Shown here piece after piece: positions 8,003 to 17,704 of a stretch of 64,000 nucleotides of DNA. Numbering within the stretch: position 1 is the stretch's first letter; each line of letters opens with the position of its first letter. The stretch covers positions 62,001 through 126,000 of the forward strand of contig CAWIVS010000004.1 in assembly GCA_963839685.1 (NCBI GenBank). The letters are read 5' to 3'. Source of the DNA: CADEED01 sp963839685. GTDB taxonomy: Bacteria; Pseudomonadota; Gammaproteobacteria; Steroidobacterales; Steroidobacteraceae. The notes beneath the pieces are model-generated. The model was not told the DNA's origin and searched no databases. It saw nothing but the letters and a program-made list of their open reading frames with translations. A program made the translations under genes and the position numbers.

Positions 8003-9507
8003 ATGAACCGGCCCCTCAACAATTCCACGGCCATCTACTCACCCGCCCAGGTGCGCGCGCTCGACGCCTACGAGATCGAAAAGCGGCGCGTTCCGGGCTT
8101 CACGCTCATGACGCGCGCCGCCGAGGCCGCGCTCGAGCTGCTGCGCGCGCGCTGGCCGCAGGCGCGGCGCGTGGCGGTGGTGTGCGGCGCCGGCAATAAC
8201 GGCGGTGACGGCTACGTGCTGGCGCGGCTCGCGCAGGCCGCCGGGCTCGAGGTGTTGGTGCTCGCCGCCTCGTCCCCGGACAAACTGGCCGGCGATGCGC
8301 GGCGCGCGCAGGAGGAATGGCTGGCGGCCGGCGGACACGCGCATCCCTTCGCAGCCGACGCGCTTTCCGGCAGTGACGTGATCATCGACGGCTTGTTAGG
8401 CACCGGGTTCCGGCCGCCGGCACGCGCCGAGACGCTGGCGGTGATCCGTGCCATCAATGGCGCGCGTCGTCCCGTGCTGGCGCTGGACATTCCTTCGGGA
8501 ATCGATGCCGACAGCGGTGCGGTGGGAGAGGAGGCGGTGCGCGCGGAGCTCACGATAAGTTTTGTCGGTCTCAAAGCCGGCCTGTACCTGGGCCGAGGTC
8601 CAGAACACGCTGGCGTGGTGCGGCTCGACGATCTGGGCGTGGTGGCCCCCGCGCTGCCCGAATTCACGCCGGTCATGCGCCGCATCGATGAAGCCGACAT
8701 CGCGGCAGCATTGCCGCCCCGGGCGCGCGAGGCGCACAAGGGCTCGAACGGCCGGGTGCTCATCGTCGGCGGCGGCTTCAGGGATGCCGGGCGCGGTGCG
8801 CATGGCCGGGATCGCGGCGCTGCGCGTCGGCGCGGGCCTGGTAACGGTGGCCGCCGCGGCCGAGAACCTCACCGCCGTAACCGCCGCGCATCCCGAGCTC
8901 ATCTATCTACCGGTGTCGTCGAGCACCAGTCTCGACGAGGTGCTGCGCGCCGCGAGCCGTGGTCGCCGTCGGTCCGGGACTCGGCACGGGCGAGGGGGCG
9001 CAGCGGCTGTGGTCACAGGTATTGCACTCCCAGGTTCCCGTGGTGGTGGTCGACGCCGACGCACTCAACCTGCTGGCGAGCAAGCCCGAGCGCCTGCCGT
9101 CGGGCTGGATCATCACGCCGCACCCGGGAGAAGCCGCGCGCCTGCTGGGTGTCGATACGGCCGCGGTACAGGTGGACCGGCTGGCGGCAGTGCGCGAGCT
9201 GCACGCACGCTACGGCGCGGTGAGCGTGCTCAAGGGAGCGGGTACGCTGGTGGCCAGCGGCACGGCCGATGCGCCCGAGCTGCACATCTGTGACCGCGGC
9301 AATCCCGGCATGGCGACCGCTGGCATGGGTGACGTGCTCACCGGTGTGATCGCCGGGCTGCGGGCGCAGATTTCCGACAGCGCGCTGGCAGCGCGCGTGG
9401 GCGTACTGGTGCATGCGCTCGCCGGCGATTCCGCCGCGCAGGCCGGTCAGCGCGGCCTGATCGCCAGTGACGTGGTCGCGGAGCTGCGCGGCTGGGTCAA
9501 TCCGTGA
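8003..9507 (+). CDS. nnr: Bifunctional NAD(P)H-hydrate epimerase/dehydratase (two frameshifts)
   Basis: Repairs hydrated NAD(P)H. The N-terminal YjeF_N epimerase domain (8003 to about 8690) has the nucleotide motif CGAGNNGGDGYVLAR and DIPSGIDADSG. The C-terminal ADP-dependent dehydratase shows GRVLIVGGG, VGPGLGTGEGAQ, ITPHPGEAARLLG, VLKGAGTLVA and NPGMATAGMGDVLTGVIAGL. The protein is read in three frames, breaking near 8780 (between GGG and GMPGAVRMAG) and near 8958 (between VLRAAS and VAVGPGLG). One extra base explains the first break. Neighbours and domains are normal, so sequencing indels are likelier than a real pseudogene. The stop overlaps the tsaE start (GTGA). Confidence 0.88.
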
Positions 9508-9962
9508 ACGACACCAGTCACGAGGTGTGGACCACGCGCAGCGGCGAGGAAACCGAGGCGCTGGCGGCACGCCTGTTAGGCACACCTTCAACGCCGCAGT
9601 CACCATGCCGCGTGGTCGAGCTGCGCGGCGAGCTCGGCACCGGCAAGTCGACCTTCGCGCGCGGGGCGTTGCGCGCGCTCGGCGCGCACGGATCCATCAA
9701 GAGCCCGAGTTACACCCTGCTCGAAATCTACGAACTGCCGGCGGTCCAGGTGGTGCACCTGGATCTGTATCGGCTCAACGATCCGGACGAACTCGAGCAC
9801 CTGGGACTCGCCGACTATTACCGGCCGGGCTACCTCTGGCTCATCGAATGGCCGGAAAGGGCGGCCGGCAGGCTCCCGGCACCCGACCTGCGCTTCGACT
9901 TTTCTATCGGGAATGACGGTCACCGCATCGAGATGATTGAAACTTTTCAGACAAATATGTAA
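9504..9962 (+). CDS. tsaE: tRNA threonylcarbamoyladenosine biosynthesis ATPase
   Basis: Small P-loop ATPase (YjeE) that works with TsaB/TsaD to make t6A37 in ANN-decoding tRNAs. The 152-aa product has the Walker A motif LRGELGTGKSTFARG (about residues 41-55), SPSYTLLEIY, VVHLDLYRL and the Walker-B-like LWLIEWPER. The start GTG at 9504 overlaps the nnr stop by four bases. The N-terminus contains one TTA leucine codon in the context CTG TTA GGC. amiB follows 20 bp downstream, the same order as in E. coli. Confidence 0.94.
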   Translation: MNDTSHEVWTTRSGEETEALAARLLGTPSTPQSPCRVVELRGELGTGKSTFARGALRALGAHGSIKSPSYTLLEIYELPAVQVVHLDLYRLNDPDELEHLGLADYYRPGYLWLIEWPERAAGRLPAPDLRFDFSIGNDGHRIEMIETFQTNM

Positions 9963-9982
9963 ATTGCGCCGCAGGTCAGTCG

Positions 9983-11222
9983 TTGAACTCCATGATGGAG
10001 AAGGGTTTTTTGGGGAAGCTTCTTGCGTACGGCCTGCTGCTCGCAATCTTCGCGGGAGCTTCCGGGTCCACCGTCGCCGCTGAAATCCGCGACATCCGCA
10101 TTGCCGCTACCGACCACGGTACCCGCGTGGTGCTCGATCTTTCGGGCGCCGTCGTACACAAGGCTTTCCTGTTAGACGATCCCGGACGTGTAGTGCTGGA
10201 CCTCTCCCGCTGCCACGCTCAAGGCGCGGCTACCCGCCGCCGACGGACCGATCACCGTGGTGCGCTCGGGCAAGCTGCCGAACAGCGGTCTGCGCCTGGT
10301 ATTCGAGATCAAGGGCCCGGTAAGGATCGAGACCTCGACGCTGGCCCCGTCGGCTGGTGCCGGCAATCGACTGGTGCTCGACATCACCGTACCCGGTGCT
10401 GCGAAGACCGTGGCGGTGACTCCCGTGACGCCCGTGGCGATCCGCCCCGCGCATGCCCCGTCCGAGACCGGCCGCGACATCATCATCGCGGTGGACGCCG
10501 GACATGGCGGCGTGGATCCCGGTGCTTCGGGACGTCGTGGTACGCGTGAAAAGGATGTGGTGCTGGAAGTGGCGCGCGCGCTGACGGCGCGTATCAACCA
10601 GCAACCCGGCATGAAGGCCGTGCTCACCCGCGATGGCGACTACTTCATCAGCCTGCAGGAACGCACGCTGCGCGCGCGACGCGCCAAGGCGGACCTGTTC
10701 GTATCGATCCATGCCGACGCGATTGCCAATCCCGACGTGTCGGGTTCGTCGGTGTACGTCCTGTCGGATCGCGGCGCCAGCAGTGAGGCGGCCCGCTGGC
10801 TGGCCGAACGTGAAAACGCGGCCGACCTGAAGGGCGGCATCAAGCTCGACGACAAGGACCCGGTATTGCAGGGCGTGCTGCTCGACCTGTCGCAGACGGC
10901 GAGCATCTCCGCCAGCATGGTGGCGGCTGAAAACGTGCTCAAGTCCCTGGATCGCATCGGCGAAGTCCGCAAGCCGCGTGTGCAGCAGGCGGGATTCGTG
11001 GTGCTCAAGTCGCCGGACACTCCCTCGATGCTGGTGGAGACCGCGTTCATCTCCAACCGCGAGGACGAACGCAAGCTCGCGCAGCCTGCGCATCGCGCCA
11101 AGCTGGCCAATGCCATCTTCGCGGGAATCGAGCTGTATTTTCAGCTCAATGCGCCGGAAGGCACGCGGCTCGCCGCGAATCGCCGCGCCGGTGCTCCCAG
11201 CGCGCAGGTCGAACTGAGGTAA
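9983..11222 (+). CDS. amiB: N-acetylmuramoyl-L-alanine amidase (AmiB/AmiC type), one frameshift
   Basis: Periplasmic zinc amidase that cleaves the stem peptide from peptidoglycan during daughter-cell separation. A signal peptide (LLAYGLLLAIFAGASG...VAA) is followed by an AMIN domain (IRDIRIAATDHGTRVVLDLSG), which targets the septum, and an Amidase_3 domain with zinc ligands in VDAGHGGVDPGA, GTREKDVVLEVA and SIHADA and the catalytic Glu in LVETAFISN. No LysM domain follows. The frame changes near 10212, between VVLDLSR and ATLKARLPAADGPITVVRSGK; a single missing base restores it. The gene lies between tsaE and mutL, as in other gammaproteobacteria. Confidence 0.9.
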
Positions 11223-11247
11223 TCGCGGCGCGCGCGAGCCTGCGCGC

Positions 11248-11253
11248 TAAAAT
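11248..11253 (+). promoter_or_regulatory. -10-like hexamer upstream of mutL
   Basis: TAAAAT lies 30 nt before the mutL TTG start in otherwise very G+C-rich sequence between amiB and mutL. No clear -35 was seen, so this is a weak call. Confidence 0.25.
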
Positions 11254-11283
11254 GCGGCCCCTCGCAGCTTTCGGGTCGCCTTC

Positions 11284-13029
11284 TTGATTCGCGTCCTCGA
11301 CAACCATCTCATCGATCAGATCGCGGCCGGCGAGGTCATCGAGCGCCCCGCTTCCATCGTCAAGGAACTGGTGGAGAACAGTCTCGACGCCGACGCGCGC
11401 AGCATCGAGGTCGAGATCGAAGCGGGCGGCGTGCGGCTCACCCGCGTGCGCGACGATGGCAACGGCATTCCCGCCGACCAGCTGGCGCTGGCGCTGTCGC
11501 GCCACGCCACCAGCAAGATCACCAGCGCCGATGACCTTGCGGCCATCATCACGCTCGGGTTCCGCGGCGAGGCGCTGCCGTCGATCGCGTCGGTGTCACG
11601 CTTCGAGATCGTCTCGCGTCACGCGGACGCCGAACGTGCCGCCAGCGTGAGCGTCGATGCCGGCACGCTGGGCGGCGTGGCGCCCGCTGCGCACCCGCCG
11701 GGCACTACCGTGGAGGTGCGCGATCTGTTCTACAACCTGCCCGCGCGGCGCAAGTTCCTGCGCAGCGAGGTGACCGAGCAGGGGCACATCGTGCGCCTGG
11801 TCGAACGGTTGGCGCTGTCGCGCGGTGACGTCGCGTTTCGTCTGCGCACCGGGTCGCGCACCTTGTTAGACGCGCCGGCGATGTCCCAGGAGAGCGACGC
11901 CACCGACCGCCTGTCACGTGTGGTCGGACGCGAATTCGTGGAGCGATCGCTGCAGGTCGACCATGCCGCGGGTCCGGTGCGTCTGTCGGGCTGGATCGGC
12001 ACTCCCGCGGCAGCGCGCACCGGCACTGACCTGCAATTCTGGTTCGTCAACGGACGCGCGGTGCGCGACCGGTTGCTCATGAACGCGGTGCGACTGGGAT
12101 TCCGCGACGTTCTGTATTCGGGCCGGCAGCCGTCGTACGTGTTGTACCTCGATATCGATCCCGCACTCGTCGACGTGAACGCGCACCCGCAGAAACTCGA
12201 AGTCAGGTTTCGCGACAGCCGCCAGATTCACGACTTCGTGTTTCGCGCGGTCGAGCGGCGCCTGGCGGGCACCAGGCCGGGCGCGAACCCAGCCACACCC
12301 GCATGGCAGGGAGCGGCGCGACACTCCGAACCGCTGGCCTTGCACGGTGCCGATGGCCTGGCACCGTCGGGCGCCTGGGCGGTGAATGAAAATCTGCGCG
12401 CGGCGTATCCGCCCGAGGCCGATAGTGACGCCGAATCGATGCCATCGTCGACACAGCCTCTTGGCCAGGCCCTGGCCCAGATTCATGGCATCTACATCCT
12501 GGCGCAAAACGAACAGGGGATGGTGCTGGTGGACATGCACGCGGCGCACGAGCGCGTGTTGTACGAAAAAATGAAGGCGCAAGCAGGAACCGCGGTCCGG
12601 CAACTGCTGCTCGCGCCAATCTCCGTTGCACTCAAGATCGACGAGGTCGATGCCGTGATGGCCGGGCGCGATCAGTGGCTCGAGGCGGGCTTCGACATCG
12701 AGCGACTCGCGCCGGACACGCTGGTAGTGCGGGCGGTGCCGGCGCTGTTGCCCCGTGAAGACATTGCGTCGCTGGTGCGTGACGTGGTGAATGGTGTGGC
12801 CGAGGACGGCGCGTCACATCACCTCGATGGCGCGAGCGATCGGCTGCTCGGCACCATCGCGTGCCGCTCGGCGATTCATGCGCACCGACGCCTCACGCTT
12901 CCCGAGATGAACGCGCTGCTGCGGCAAATGGAGCAGACCCCACGTGCCGACCAGTGTAATCACGGGCGGCCCACCTGGACCCAGGTGACGCTCGAGGAAC
13001 TGGACCGCATGTTTCTGCGCGGGCGATAG
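11284..13029 (+). CDS. mutL: DNA mismatch repair protein MutL with endonuclease motif
   Basis: GHKL-ATPase that couples MutS mismatch recognition to strand incision. The N-terminal ATPase has LDNHLIDQIAAGEVIERP, VKELVENSLDA, RDDGNGI, ATSKI and FRGEALPSI. The C-terminal dimerisation domain carries a DQHA-type endonuclease motif as DMHAAHERVLYE (M in place of Q), plus ACRSAIHAH and the CNHGRPTW end motif. This fits species without MutH, where MutL itself nicks DNA. The 581-aa length is normal. The start is TTG at 11284; upstream -10-like TAAAAT sits at 11248. miaA starts at the base after the stop. Confidence 0.95.
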   Translation: MIRVLDNHLIDQIAAGEVIERPASIVKELVENSLDADARSIEVEIEAGGVRLTRVRDDGNGIPADQLALALSRHATSKITSADDLAAIITLGFRGEALPSIASVSRFEIVSRHADAERAASVSVDAGTLGGVAPAAHPPGTTVEVRDLFYNLPARRKFLRSEVTEQGHIVRLVERLALSRGDVAFRLRTGSRTLLDAPAMSQESDATDRLSRVVGREFVERSLQVDHAAGPVRLSGWIGTPAAARTGTDLQFWFVNGRAVRDRLLMNAVRLGFRDVLYSGRQPSYVLYLDIDPALVDVNAHPQKLEVRFRDSRQIHDFVFRAVERRLAGTRPGANPATPAWQGAARHSEPLALHGADGLAPSGAWAVNENLRAAYPPEADSDAESMPSSTQPLGQALAQIHGIYILAQNEQGMVLVDMHAAHERVLYEKMKAQAGTAVRQLLLAPISVALKIDEVDAVMAGRDQWLEAGFDIERLAPDTLVVRAVPALLPREDIASLVRDVVNGVAEDGASHHLDGASDRLLGTIACRSAIHAHRRLTLPEMNALLRQMEQTPRADQCNHGRPTWTQVTLEELDRMFLRGR

Positions 13030-13911
13030 GTGCCGGGCCCGAAGCCCGTCGCGGTGCTGACCGGGCCGACCGGCTCCGGGAAGACCGAGATCGCGCTGGC
13101 GTTGGCGCGCGAGTTTCCCATCGAGATCGTCAGCGTGGACTCGGCGCAGGTTTATCGCGGGCTCGACATCGGCAGCGCCAAGCCCTCCGCACGCGAGCGG
13201 GCACAGGTGCCCCATCACCTGATCGACCTGGTGGATCCGGGCGCGAGTTACTCGGCGGGGCAGTTCGTGCGCGATGCCGCCCACGCCATCGATGACATCG
13301 AAGCGCGCGGTCGCGTGCCGCTGCTGGTGGGAGGCACGATGTTGTACCTGCGGGCATTGATGGGCGGTATTGCGGAGCTGCCGGAAGGCGACGCGGCAAT
13401 TCGCGCGCGTCTCGATGCGGAGGCCGCGCAGCACGGCTGGCCAACGCTGCACGCACGGCTGGCCGAAATCGATCCTGCCGCCGCGGCGCGCATCCACCCG
13501 AACGACGGGCAACGCATTCAGCGTGCACTCGAGGTGCATGCGGTCACCGGCGAGCCCATCTCGAATCTGCAGGCGCACACACGTTCGCCCCTCTTACGAG
13601 AATTCCTGACGGTGGCGCTCATACCCGAGGACCGGGTGCGCCTGCATGCCGCGCTCGCACAGCGCTTCGATCAGATGATGGCGGCCGGGTTGCTGGACGA
13701 AGTGCGCGGGCTGTATGCGCGCGGGGACCTGACCGATGCCACGCCCTCCATTCGGGCGGTCGGGTACCGCCAGCTGTGGGCACATCTCGCTGGTAGTTAT
13801 TCACTCGACACCGCCGTGACCCGCGTCAATCGCGGCCACGCGTCAATTGGCCAAACGGCAGATGACCTGGCTGCGCTCAATGGCAAACATTTCCGTTGTC
13901 GATCCCTATGA
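13030..13911 (+). CDS. miaA: tRNA dimethylallyltransferase (C-terminus in another frame)
   Basis: Transfers a dimethylallyl group to A37 of tRNAs reading U-starting codons. The GTG start at 13030 directly follows the mutL stop. Motifs seen are LTGPTGSGKTE, VDSAQVYRGLDIGSAKP, HHLIDLVDP, LLVGGTMLYLRALMGG and RIQRALEVHAVTG. The last 30 residues of this frame are not MiaA-like. The expected end (TRQLAKRQMTWLRSM...) is read in the next frame from about 13825, so there is a one-base shift. After that the MiaA frame runs on without a stop into hfq, which suggests a second indel near 13960. Confidence 0.9.
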   Translation: MPGPKPVAVLTGPTGSGKTEIALALAREFPIEIVSVDSAQVYRGLDIGSAKPSARERAQVPHHLIDLVDPGASYSAGQFVRDAAHAIDDIEARGRVPLLVGGTMLYLRALMGGIAELPEGDAAIRARLDAEAAQHGWPTLHARLAEIDPAAAARIHPNDGQRIQRALEVHAVTGEPISNLQAHTRSPLLREFLTVALIPEDRVRLHAALAQRFDQMMAAGLLDEVRGLYARGDLTDATPSIRAVGYRQLWAHLAGSYSLDTAVTRVNRGHASIGQTADDLAALNGKHFRCRSL

Positions 13912-13997
13912 TGCGCAAAGCTTTGTAGGCGTCCGCGAGCGTCTGGACGGGGCTGTTCTACCTCCTTTGAGTGCATTACCCGCTGGGGTCAGCGTGG

Positions 13998-14003
13998 TAT
14001 GCT
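13998..14003 (+). promoter_or_regulatory. Possible hfq promoter (-10 element)
   Basis: TATGCT lies 38 nt before the hfq ATG, with TTACCC 16 bp further upstream as a poor -35. hfq often has its own promoter within the miaA region, but the match here is weak. The AAGGAG ribosome site at about 14031 is good. Confidence 0.3.
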
Positions 14004-14041
14004 CGCGGCCGTCTGCTTGCTTGAAAAATAAGGAGAACGTC

Positions 14042-14296
14042 ATGGCCAAGGGCCAGTCACTGCAGGATCCGTTTCTCAACACATTACGCAAGGAACGAAT
14101 CCCGGTGTCGATCTATCTGGTGAATGGAATCAAGCTACAGGGCCAGATCGATTCTTTTGATCAGTTCGTCGTATTGCTGAAGAACAGCGTGAGCCAGATG
14201 GTCTACAAACACGCGATCTCGACGGTTGTTCCGGCGCGCAACGTGCGCATTACCAACGAAGACGGCACGACGATCGAGGCGGTCGCCGGCGAATGA
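14042..14296 (+). CDS. hfq: RNA chaperone Hfq
   Basis: Hexameric Sm-like RNA chaperone that pairs small RNAs with mRNAs. The 84-aa product has the Sm1 motif (IPVSIYLVNGIKLQGQIDSF) and the Sm2 motif YKHAIST, with the conserved QSLQDPFLN N-terminus that binds RNA at the proximal face. ATG 14042 follows a good AAGGAG site with 6-7 nt spacing. The C-terminal tail is short (EDGTTIEAVAGE). The position between miaA and hflX is the standard gammaproteobacterial one. Confidence 0.97.
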   Translation: MAKGQSLQDPFLNTLRKERIPVSIYLVNGIKLQGQIDSFDQFVVLLKNSVSQMVYKHAISTVVPARNVRITNEDGTTIEAVAGE

Positions 14297-14338
14297 TGAC
14301 CTCAGTGGTCGCTCACGCTTCTTCAATCCTATCTCAAC

Positions 14339-15682
14339 GTGTTCGAGCGACCCCGCGCGGGTGAACGAGCCGTGCTCGTGCGTCTAGGAATAGGCGCGCC
14401 CGCGGATCCCCAGGACATCGAAGAATTCGAGCAGCTCGCGCGCTCGGCGGGCGCCATTCCGGTGGCGCAGATATCGGGCCGGCGCGACCGTCCCGACCCG
14501 CGCTTCTTCGTGGGCAGCGGCAAGGCGGACGAAATCCGCGCCGTGGCCGCGGAGCACAACGCCGAAGTGGTGTTGTTCGATCATCCCCTGTCTCCGTCGC
14601 AGCAGCGCAATCTCGAAAAACTCATCGAGCTTCGGGTGCTGGATCGCTCCGGTCTGATCCTCGACATCTTCGCGCAGCGTGCGCGCAGCCACGAAGGCAA
14701 GCTGGAAGTCGAGCTCGCGCAGCTGAAGCACATCGCCACGCGCCTGGTGCGAGGCTGGACCCACCTGGAGCGCCAGCGGGGTGGTGGCATCGGCAATCGC
14801 GGTCCCGGCGAGACGCAGCTCGAGACCGACCGCCGCCTGATCGGCAAGCGTGTCAAGACGCTCACGGAACGGCTCGCGAAGATCAAGCAACAACGCGACA
14901 CCGGCCGGCAGCAACGCGCCGAGATCCCGATCCCGTCACTGGCGCTGGTGGGCTACACCAACGCCGGCAAGTCGACACTGTTCCGCGCATTGACCGGCGC
15001 CGACGCGTACGTGGCCGACCAGCTGTTCGCAACTCTCGATCCGACGGTTCGGCGCATCGTGCTGCCGGGCAACACCACGGTGGTGGTGGCCGACACCGTC
15101 GGCTTCATCCGTGAGCTGCCGCACGAACTGGTGGCGGCCTTCCAGTCCACGCTGACCGAGGCGCGCGAGGCGACGCTGCTGCTGCACGTGGTCGACGTCA
15201 GTGACCCGAGCCGTGATGAGCACATCGACGAGGTGAACCGGGTGCTGGCGGAGATCGGCGCTGCCGACCTGCCACAAATCCTGGTGTTCAACAAGATCGA
15301 CCGGATCGGCGTGGCGCCGCGGCTGGAACGAGACGAGTCCGGACGTGTGAGCCACGTGTGGCTGTCGGCGATGCGCTCCGAGGGACTCGATCTGCTTCGA
15401 GACGCGGTGGCCGAGCGCCTGTCACGCGTGGCACGCCGCGCCACGCTGCGGCTGCCCGTTTCGGGCGGAGAACTGCGTGCCAGGCTGTACGCCGCCGACC
15501 TGGTAATCGCCGAACGCATCACCACCGAAGGCGCCTTCGAAATCGATACCGAACTTTCGGAGTTCGAGCTCCTCAAATGGGCGCGCGAACCGGGCGTCGA
15601 AATACTCGCCCTGGCCGGCGACTCAACTTGTACGACCGCAGGTGCCTACCTACAATCGTCGCCCGCTCTTCGAAGCTCCTGA
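14339..15682 (+). CDS. hflX: Ribosome-splitting GTPase HflX
   Basis: GTPase that binds and splits stalled 70S ribosomes. The N-terminal domain runs from FERPRAGERAVLV through FFVGSGKADEI. The linker has RSGLILDIFAQRARSHEGKLEVELAQL and the glycine-rich GGGIGNRGPGETQLETDRR. The G domain has G1 GYTNAGKST, G3 DTVGFIRELPH, G4 NKID and G5 SAM. The start is GTG at 14339, 42 bp after hfq. At 447 aa it is a little longer than E. coli HflX, with a C-terminal region past the G domain. The stop lies one base before the hflK ATG. Confidence 0.95.
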   Translation: MFERPRAGERAVLVRLGIGAPADPQDIEEFEQLARSAGAIPVAQISGRRDRPDPRFFVGSGKADEIRAVAAEHNAEVVLFDHPLSPSQQRNLEKLIELRVLDRSGLILDIFAQRARSHEGKLEVELAQLKHIATRLVRGWTHLERQRGGGIGNRGPGETQLETDRRLIGKRVKTLTERLAKIKQQRDTGRQQRAEIPIPSLALVGYTNAGKSTLFRALTGADAYVADQLFATLDPTVRRIVLPGNTTVVVADTVGFIRELPHELVAAFQSTLTEAREATLLLHVVDVSDPSRDEHIDEVNRVLAEIGAADLPQILVFNKIDRIGVAPRLERDESGRVSHVWLSAMRSEGLDLLRDAVAERLSRVARRATLRLPVSGGELRARLYAADLVIAERITTEGAFEIDTELSEFELLKWAREPGVEILALAGDSTCTTAGAYLQSSPALRSS

Positions 15683-15683
15683 T

Positions 15684-16781
15684 ATGGCCTGGAATCAACC
15701 CGGTAGCTCAAACAACAACCCCTGGGGCAAGAAACCCGCCGCGGGCGGTGATCTCGACCAGGCCTTCAAGGAGTGGCAGAAACGCATCGAATCCCTGTTC
15801 GGCGGGGGCGGCGGACGCTCTTCCATGCCCCTGATGGTCATCGTGTGCCTGATCCTGGCCGGCTGGATGCTCACCGGTTTCTACCAGGTCAAGACCAGCG
15901 AACGCGGCGTGGTGCAGCGTTTCGGACGCCACGTCGAAACCGTCGGCGATGGACTCGGCTGGCGGCTGCCATGGCCCATTGAAACGGTCACCAAGGTGAA
16001 CGTGCAGGAGCGGTTGACGACCTCGAGCACCCCGCGGGTACTCACCGCCGAATCCACGATGGTCGAGCTGAACCTCGCCATGCAGTACCGCATCAAGGAT
16101 GCCGAAGACTATCTGTTCCGTGTGCAGGATCCGAAGAGCACGCTGGGTGAAGTCGGCGAAAGCGCCATTCGCGAGGTGGTGGGCCGCAACAATCAGCAGG
16201 CGATCCTCAGCGACAACCGTGTGCGCATCGTGCAGGACACGCTCGACATCATGCAGCGCACGCTCGATCAATACGGCACAGGTCTCGAAGTGGTCAACGT
16301 GAACATCATCGGTGCGCAGGTGCCCGATCCGGTGCAGGCGGCGCAGAGTGATTCGGTCAAGGCGTCGGCCGATCGCGAACGCATGGTCAAGGAAGCACAG
16401 GCCTACTCCAACAACATTCTCCCGGTCGCCGAAGGTAATGCCGCGCGCTACGTGCAGGACGCCCAGGCCTACAAATCGCAGGTCGTCTCGCTGGCCACCG
16501 GTGATTCGGCGCGCTTCACGCAACTCTCCCAGGCCTATGAGAAGTCGCCCGCCGTCACGCGCGAACGGCTGTACCTGGAGACGCTGGAAAGCGTGCTCAA
16601 ATCCTCGCGCAAGGTGGTCATCGATTCCAAGGCCGGAAACGGCAACATGATCTACCTGCCGCTCGACAAGCTCGTTGAGCGCAACCGCGAGTCGGAGGCC
16701 AATACGGTCACGGTACGCCCCCCGGTCAACGTCGAGTCGGAGACCTCGGGCGGCGAATCCCGTCAACGGGGAGATCGCTGA
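15684..16781 (+). CDS. hflK: FtsH protease regulator HflK
   Basis: Inner-membrane SPFH-domain protein that, with HflC, surrounds and restrains the FtsH protease. The 365-aa product starts MAWNQPG. It has a Gly/Pro-rich cytoplasmic N-terminus with DLDQAFKEWQKRIESLFGG and one membrane segment (PLMVIVCLILAGWMLTGFY). A periplasmic SPFH/band-7 domain follows (SERGVVQRFGRHVETVGDGLGWRLPWP), with a long helical region after it. ATG 15684 is chosen over the upstream frame because it opens right after the hflX stop and matches HflK starts. The stop overlaps the hflC ATG. Confidence 0.95.
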   Translation: MAWNQPGSSNNNPWGKKPAAGGDLDQAFKEWQKRIESLFGGGGGRSSMPLMVIVCLILAGWMLTGFYQVKTSERGVVQRFGRHVETVGDGLGWRLPWPIETVTKVNVQERLTTSSTPRVLTAESTMVELNLAMQYRIKDAEDYLFRVQDPKSTLGEVGESAIREVVGRNNQQAILSDNRVRIVQDTLDIMQRTLDQYGTGLEVVNVNIIGAQVPDPVQAAQSDSVKASADRERMVKEAQAYSNNILPVAEGNAARYVQDAQAYKSQVVSLATGDSARFTQLSQAYEKSPAVTRERLYLETLESVLKSSRKVVIDSKAGNGNMIYLPLDKLVERNRESEANTVTVRPPVNVESETSGGESRQRGDR

Positions 16782-17656
16782 TGGGCACGCGCATCCTGCC
16801 ATTGCTGATCCTGACCCTCGCGGTCCTGCTGGTCATCTCGACCTCGTGTTTCGTGGTGCGCGAGCAGGAGATGGCGCTGCGCGTGCAGTTATCGAGGATC
16901 GTGAGCTCGGATTACCAGGCGGGCCTGCATTTCAAGATTCCGTTCGTCGAGGACGTGGTCAAGTTCGACCGCCGCGTGCTCACGGTCAAGTTCAACGGTG
17001 AGAAGTTCCTGACTCGCGAGAGCCAGGCCCTCAACATCGACTATTACATCAAGTGGCGCATTCGCGATCCTTCGCTGTACTTCCAGTCGACCGGTGGTGA
17101 CGAGCAGCGTGCCGGCGGGCTGTTGGGCGACAGGATCCAGGACGGCATCAAGAATGCCCTCGCGCGTCGCACGCTCAGCGAGATCGTCACTTCCGATCGC
17201 CAGCAGGTCACCGGCGAGTTCATGGCCGAGGCCGGCAAATCGATGGCGAGCATCGGCGTCGAGATCGTCGACGTGCGCCTGCAGCGCATCGACCTGCAGG
17301 AAGATGTGGCTTCCAGCGTCTACGAGAACATGAAGCGCGGTTTTGAAAGTATCGCGCGCATGGAGCGCGGCGAGGGCGAGAAGGAAAAGAACATCCTCAT
17401 GGCCGAGGCGGATCGCAAGCGCACCGAGCTGGTGGCGAAGTCTCTGGCCGAGGCGCAGCGCATCCGAGGCGAAGGCGAAGCGGCGGCCGCGGCGATCTAC
17501 GCGCAGGCCTACAACCAAAACCCCGAGTTCTACACCTTCTATCGCAGCCTGCAGGCCTACCGTAATTCGCTGGGCCGCGAAGGCGACATCCTGGTGATAT
17601 CGCCCGACAGCGATTTCTTCCGCTATCTGAAGAGTCCCGCGCCGCAGCGGCGCTGA
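16781..17656 (+). CDS. hflC: FtsH protease regulator HflC
   Basis: Partner of HflK in the membrane complex that controls FtsH. The 291-aa product has an N-terminal membrane anchor (LPLLILTLAVLLVISTSCFVV), then the SPFH domain (REQEMALRVQLSRIV, GLHFKIPFVEDVVKFDRRVLT) and coiled-coil helices (MKRGFESIARMERGEGEKEKN and ADRKRTELVAKSLAEAQRIRGEGEA). The ATG overlaps the hflK stop by one base, so the two are coupled. purA follows after 48 bp. Confidence 0.95.
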   Translation: MGTRILPLLILTLAVLLVISTSCFVVREQEMALRVQLSRIVSSDYQAGLHFKIPFVEDVVKFDRRVLTVKFNGEKFLTRESQALNIDYYIKWRIRDPSLYFQSTGGDEQRAGGLLGDRIQDGIKNALARRTLSEIVTSDRQQVTGEFMAEAGKSMASIGVEIVDVRLQRIDLQEDVASSVYENMKRGFESIARMERGEGEKEKNILMAEADRKRTELVAKSLAEAQRIRGEGEAAAAAIYAQAYNQNPEFYTFYRSLQAYRNSLGREGDILVISPDSDFFRYLKSPAPQRR

Positions 17657-17704
17657 CCCCAGACTCTCCTCAATCTTTCACTGGCGCGTTCGCGCGGTTC
17701 GATT

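Noticed and set aside
8003..9507. nnr as a true pseudogene
   Set aside because: Both domains and all motifs are intact in sequence; only two single-base shifts separate them, and essential genes nearby show the same kind of break.
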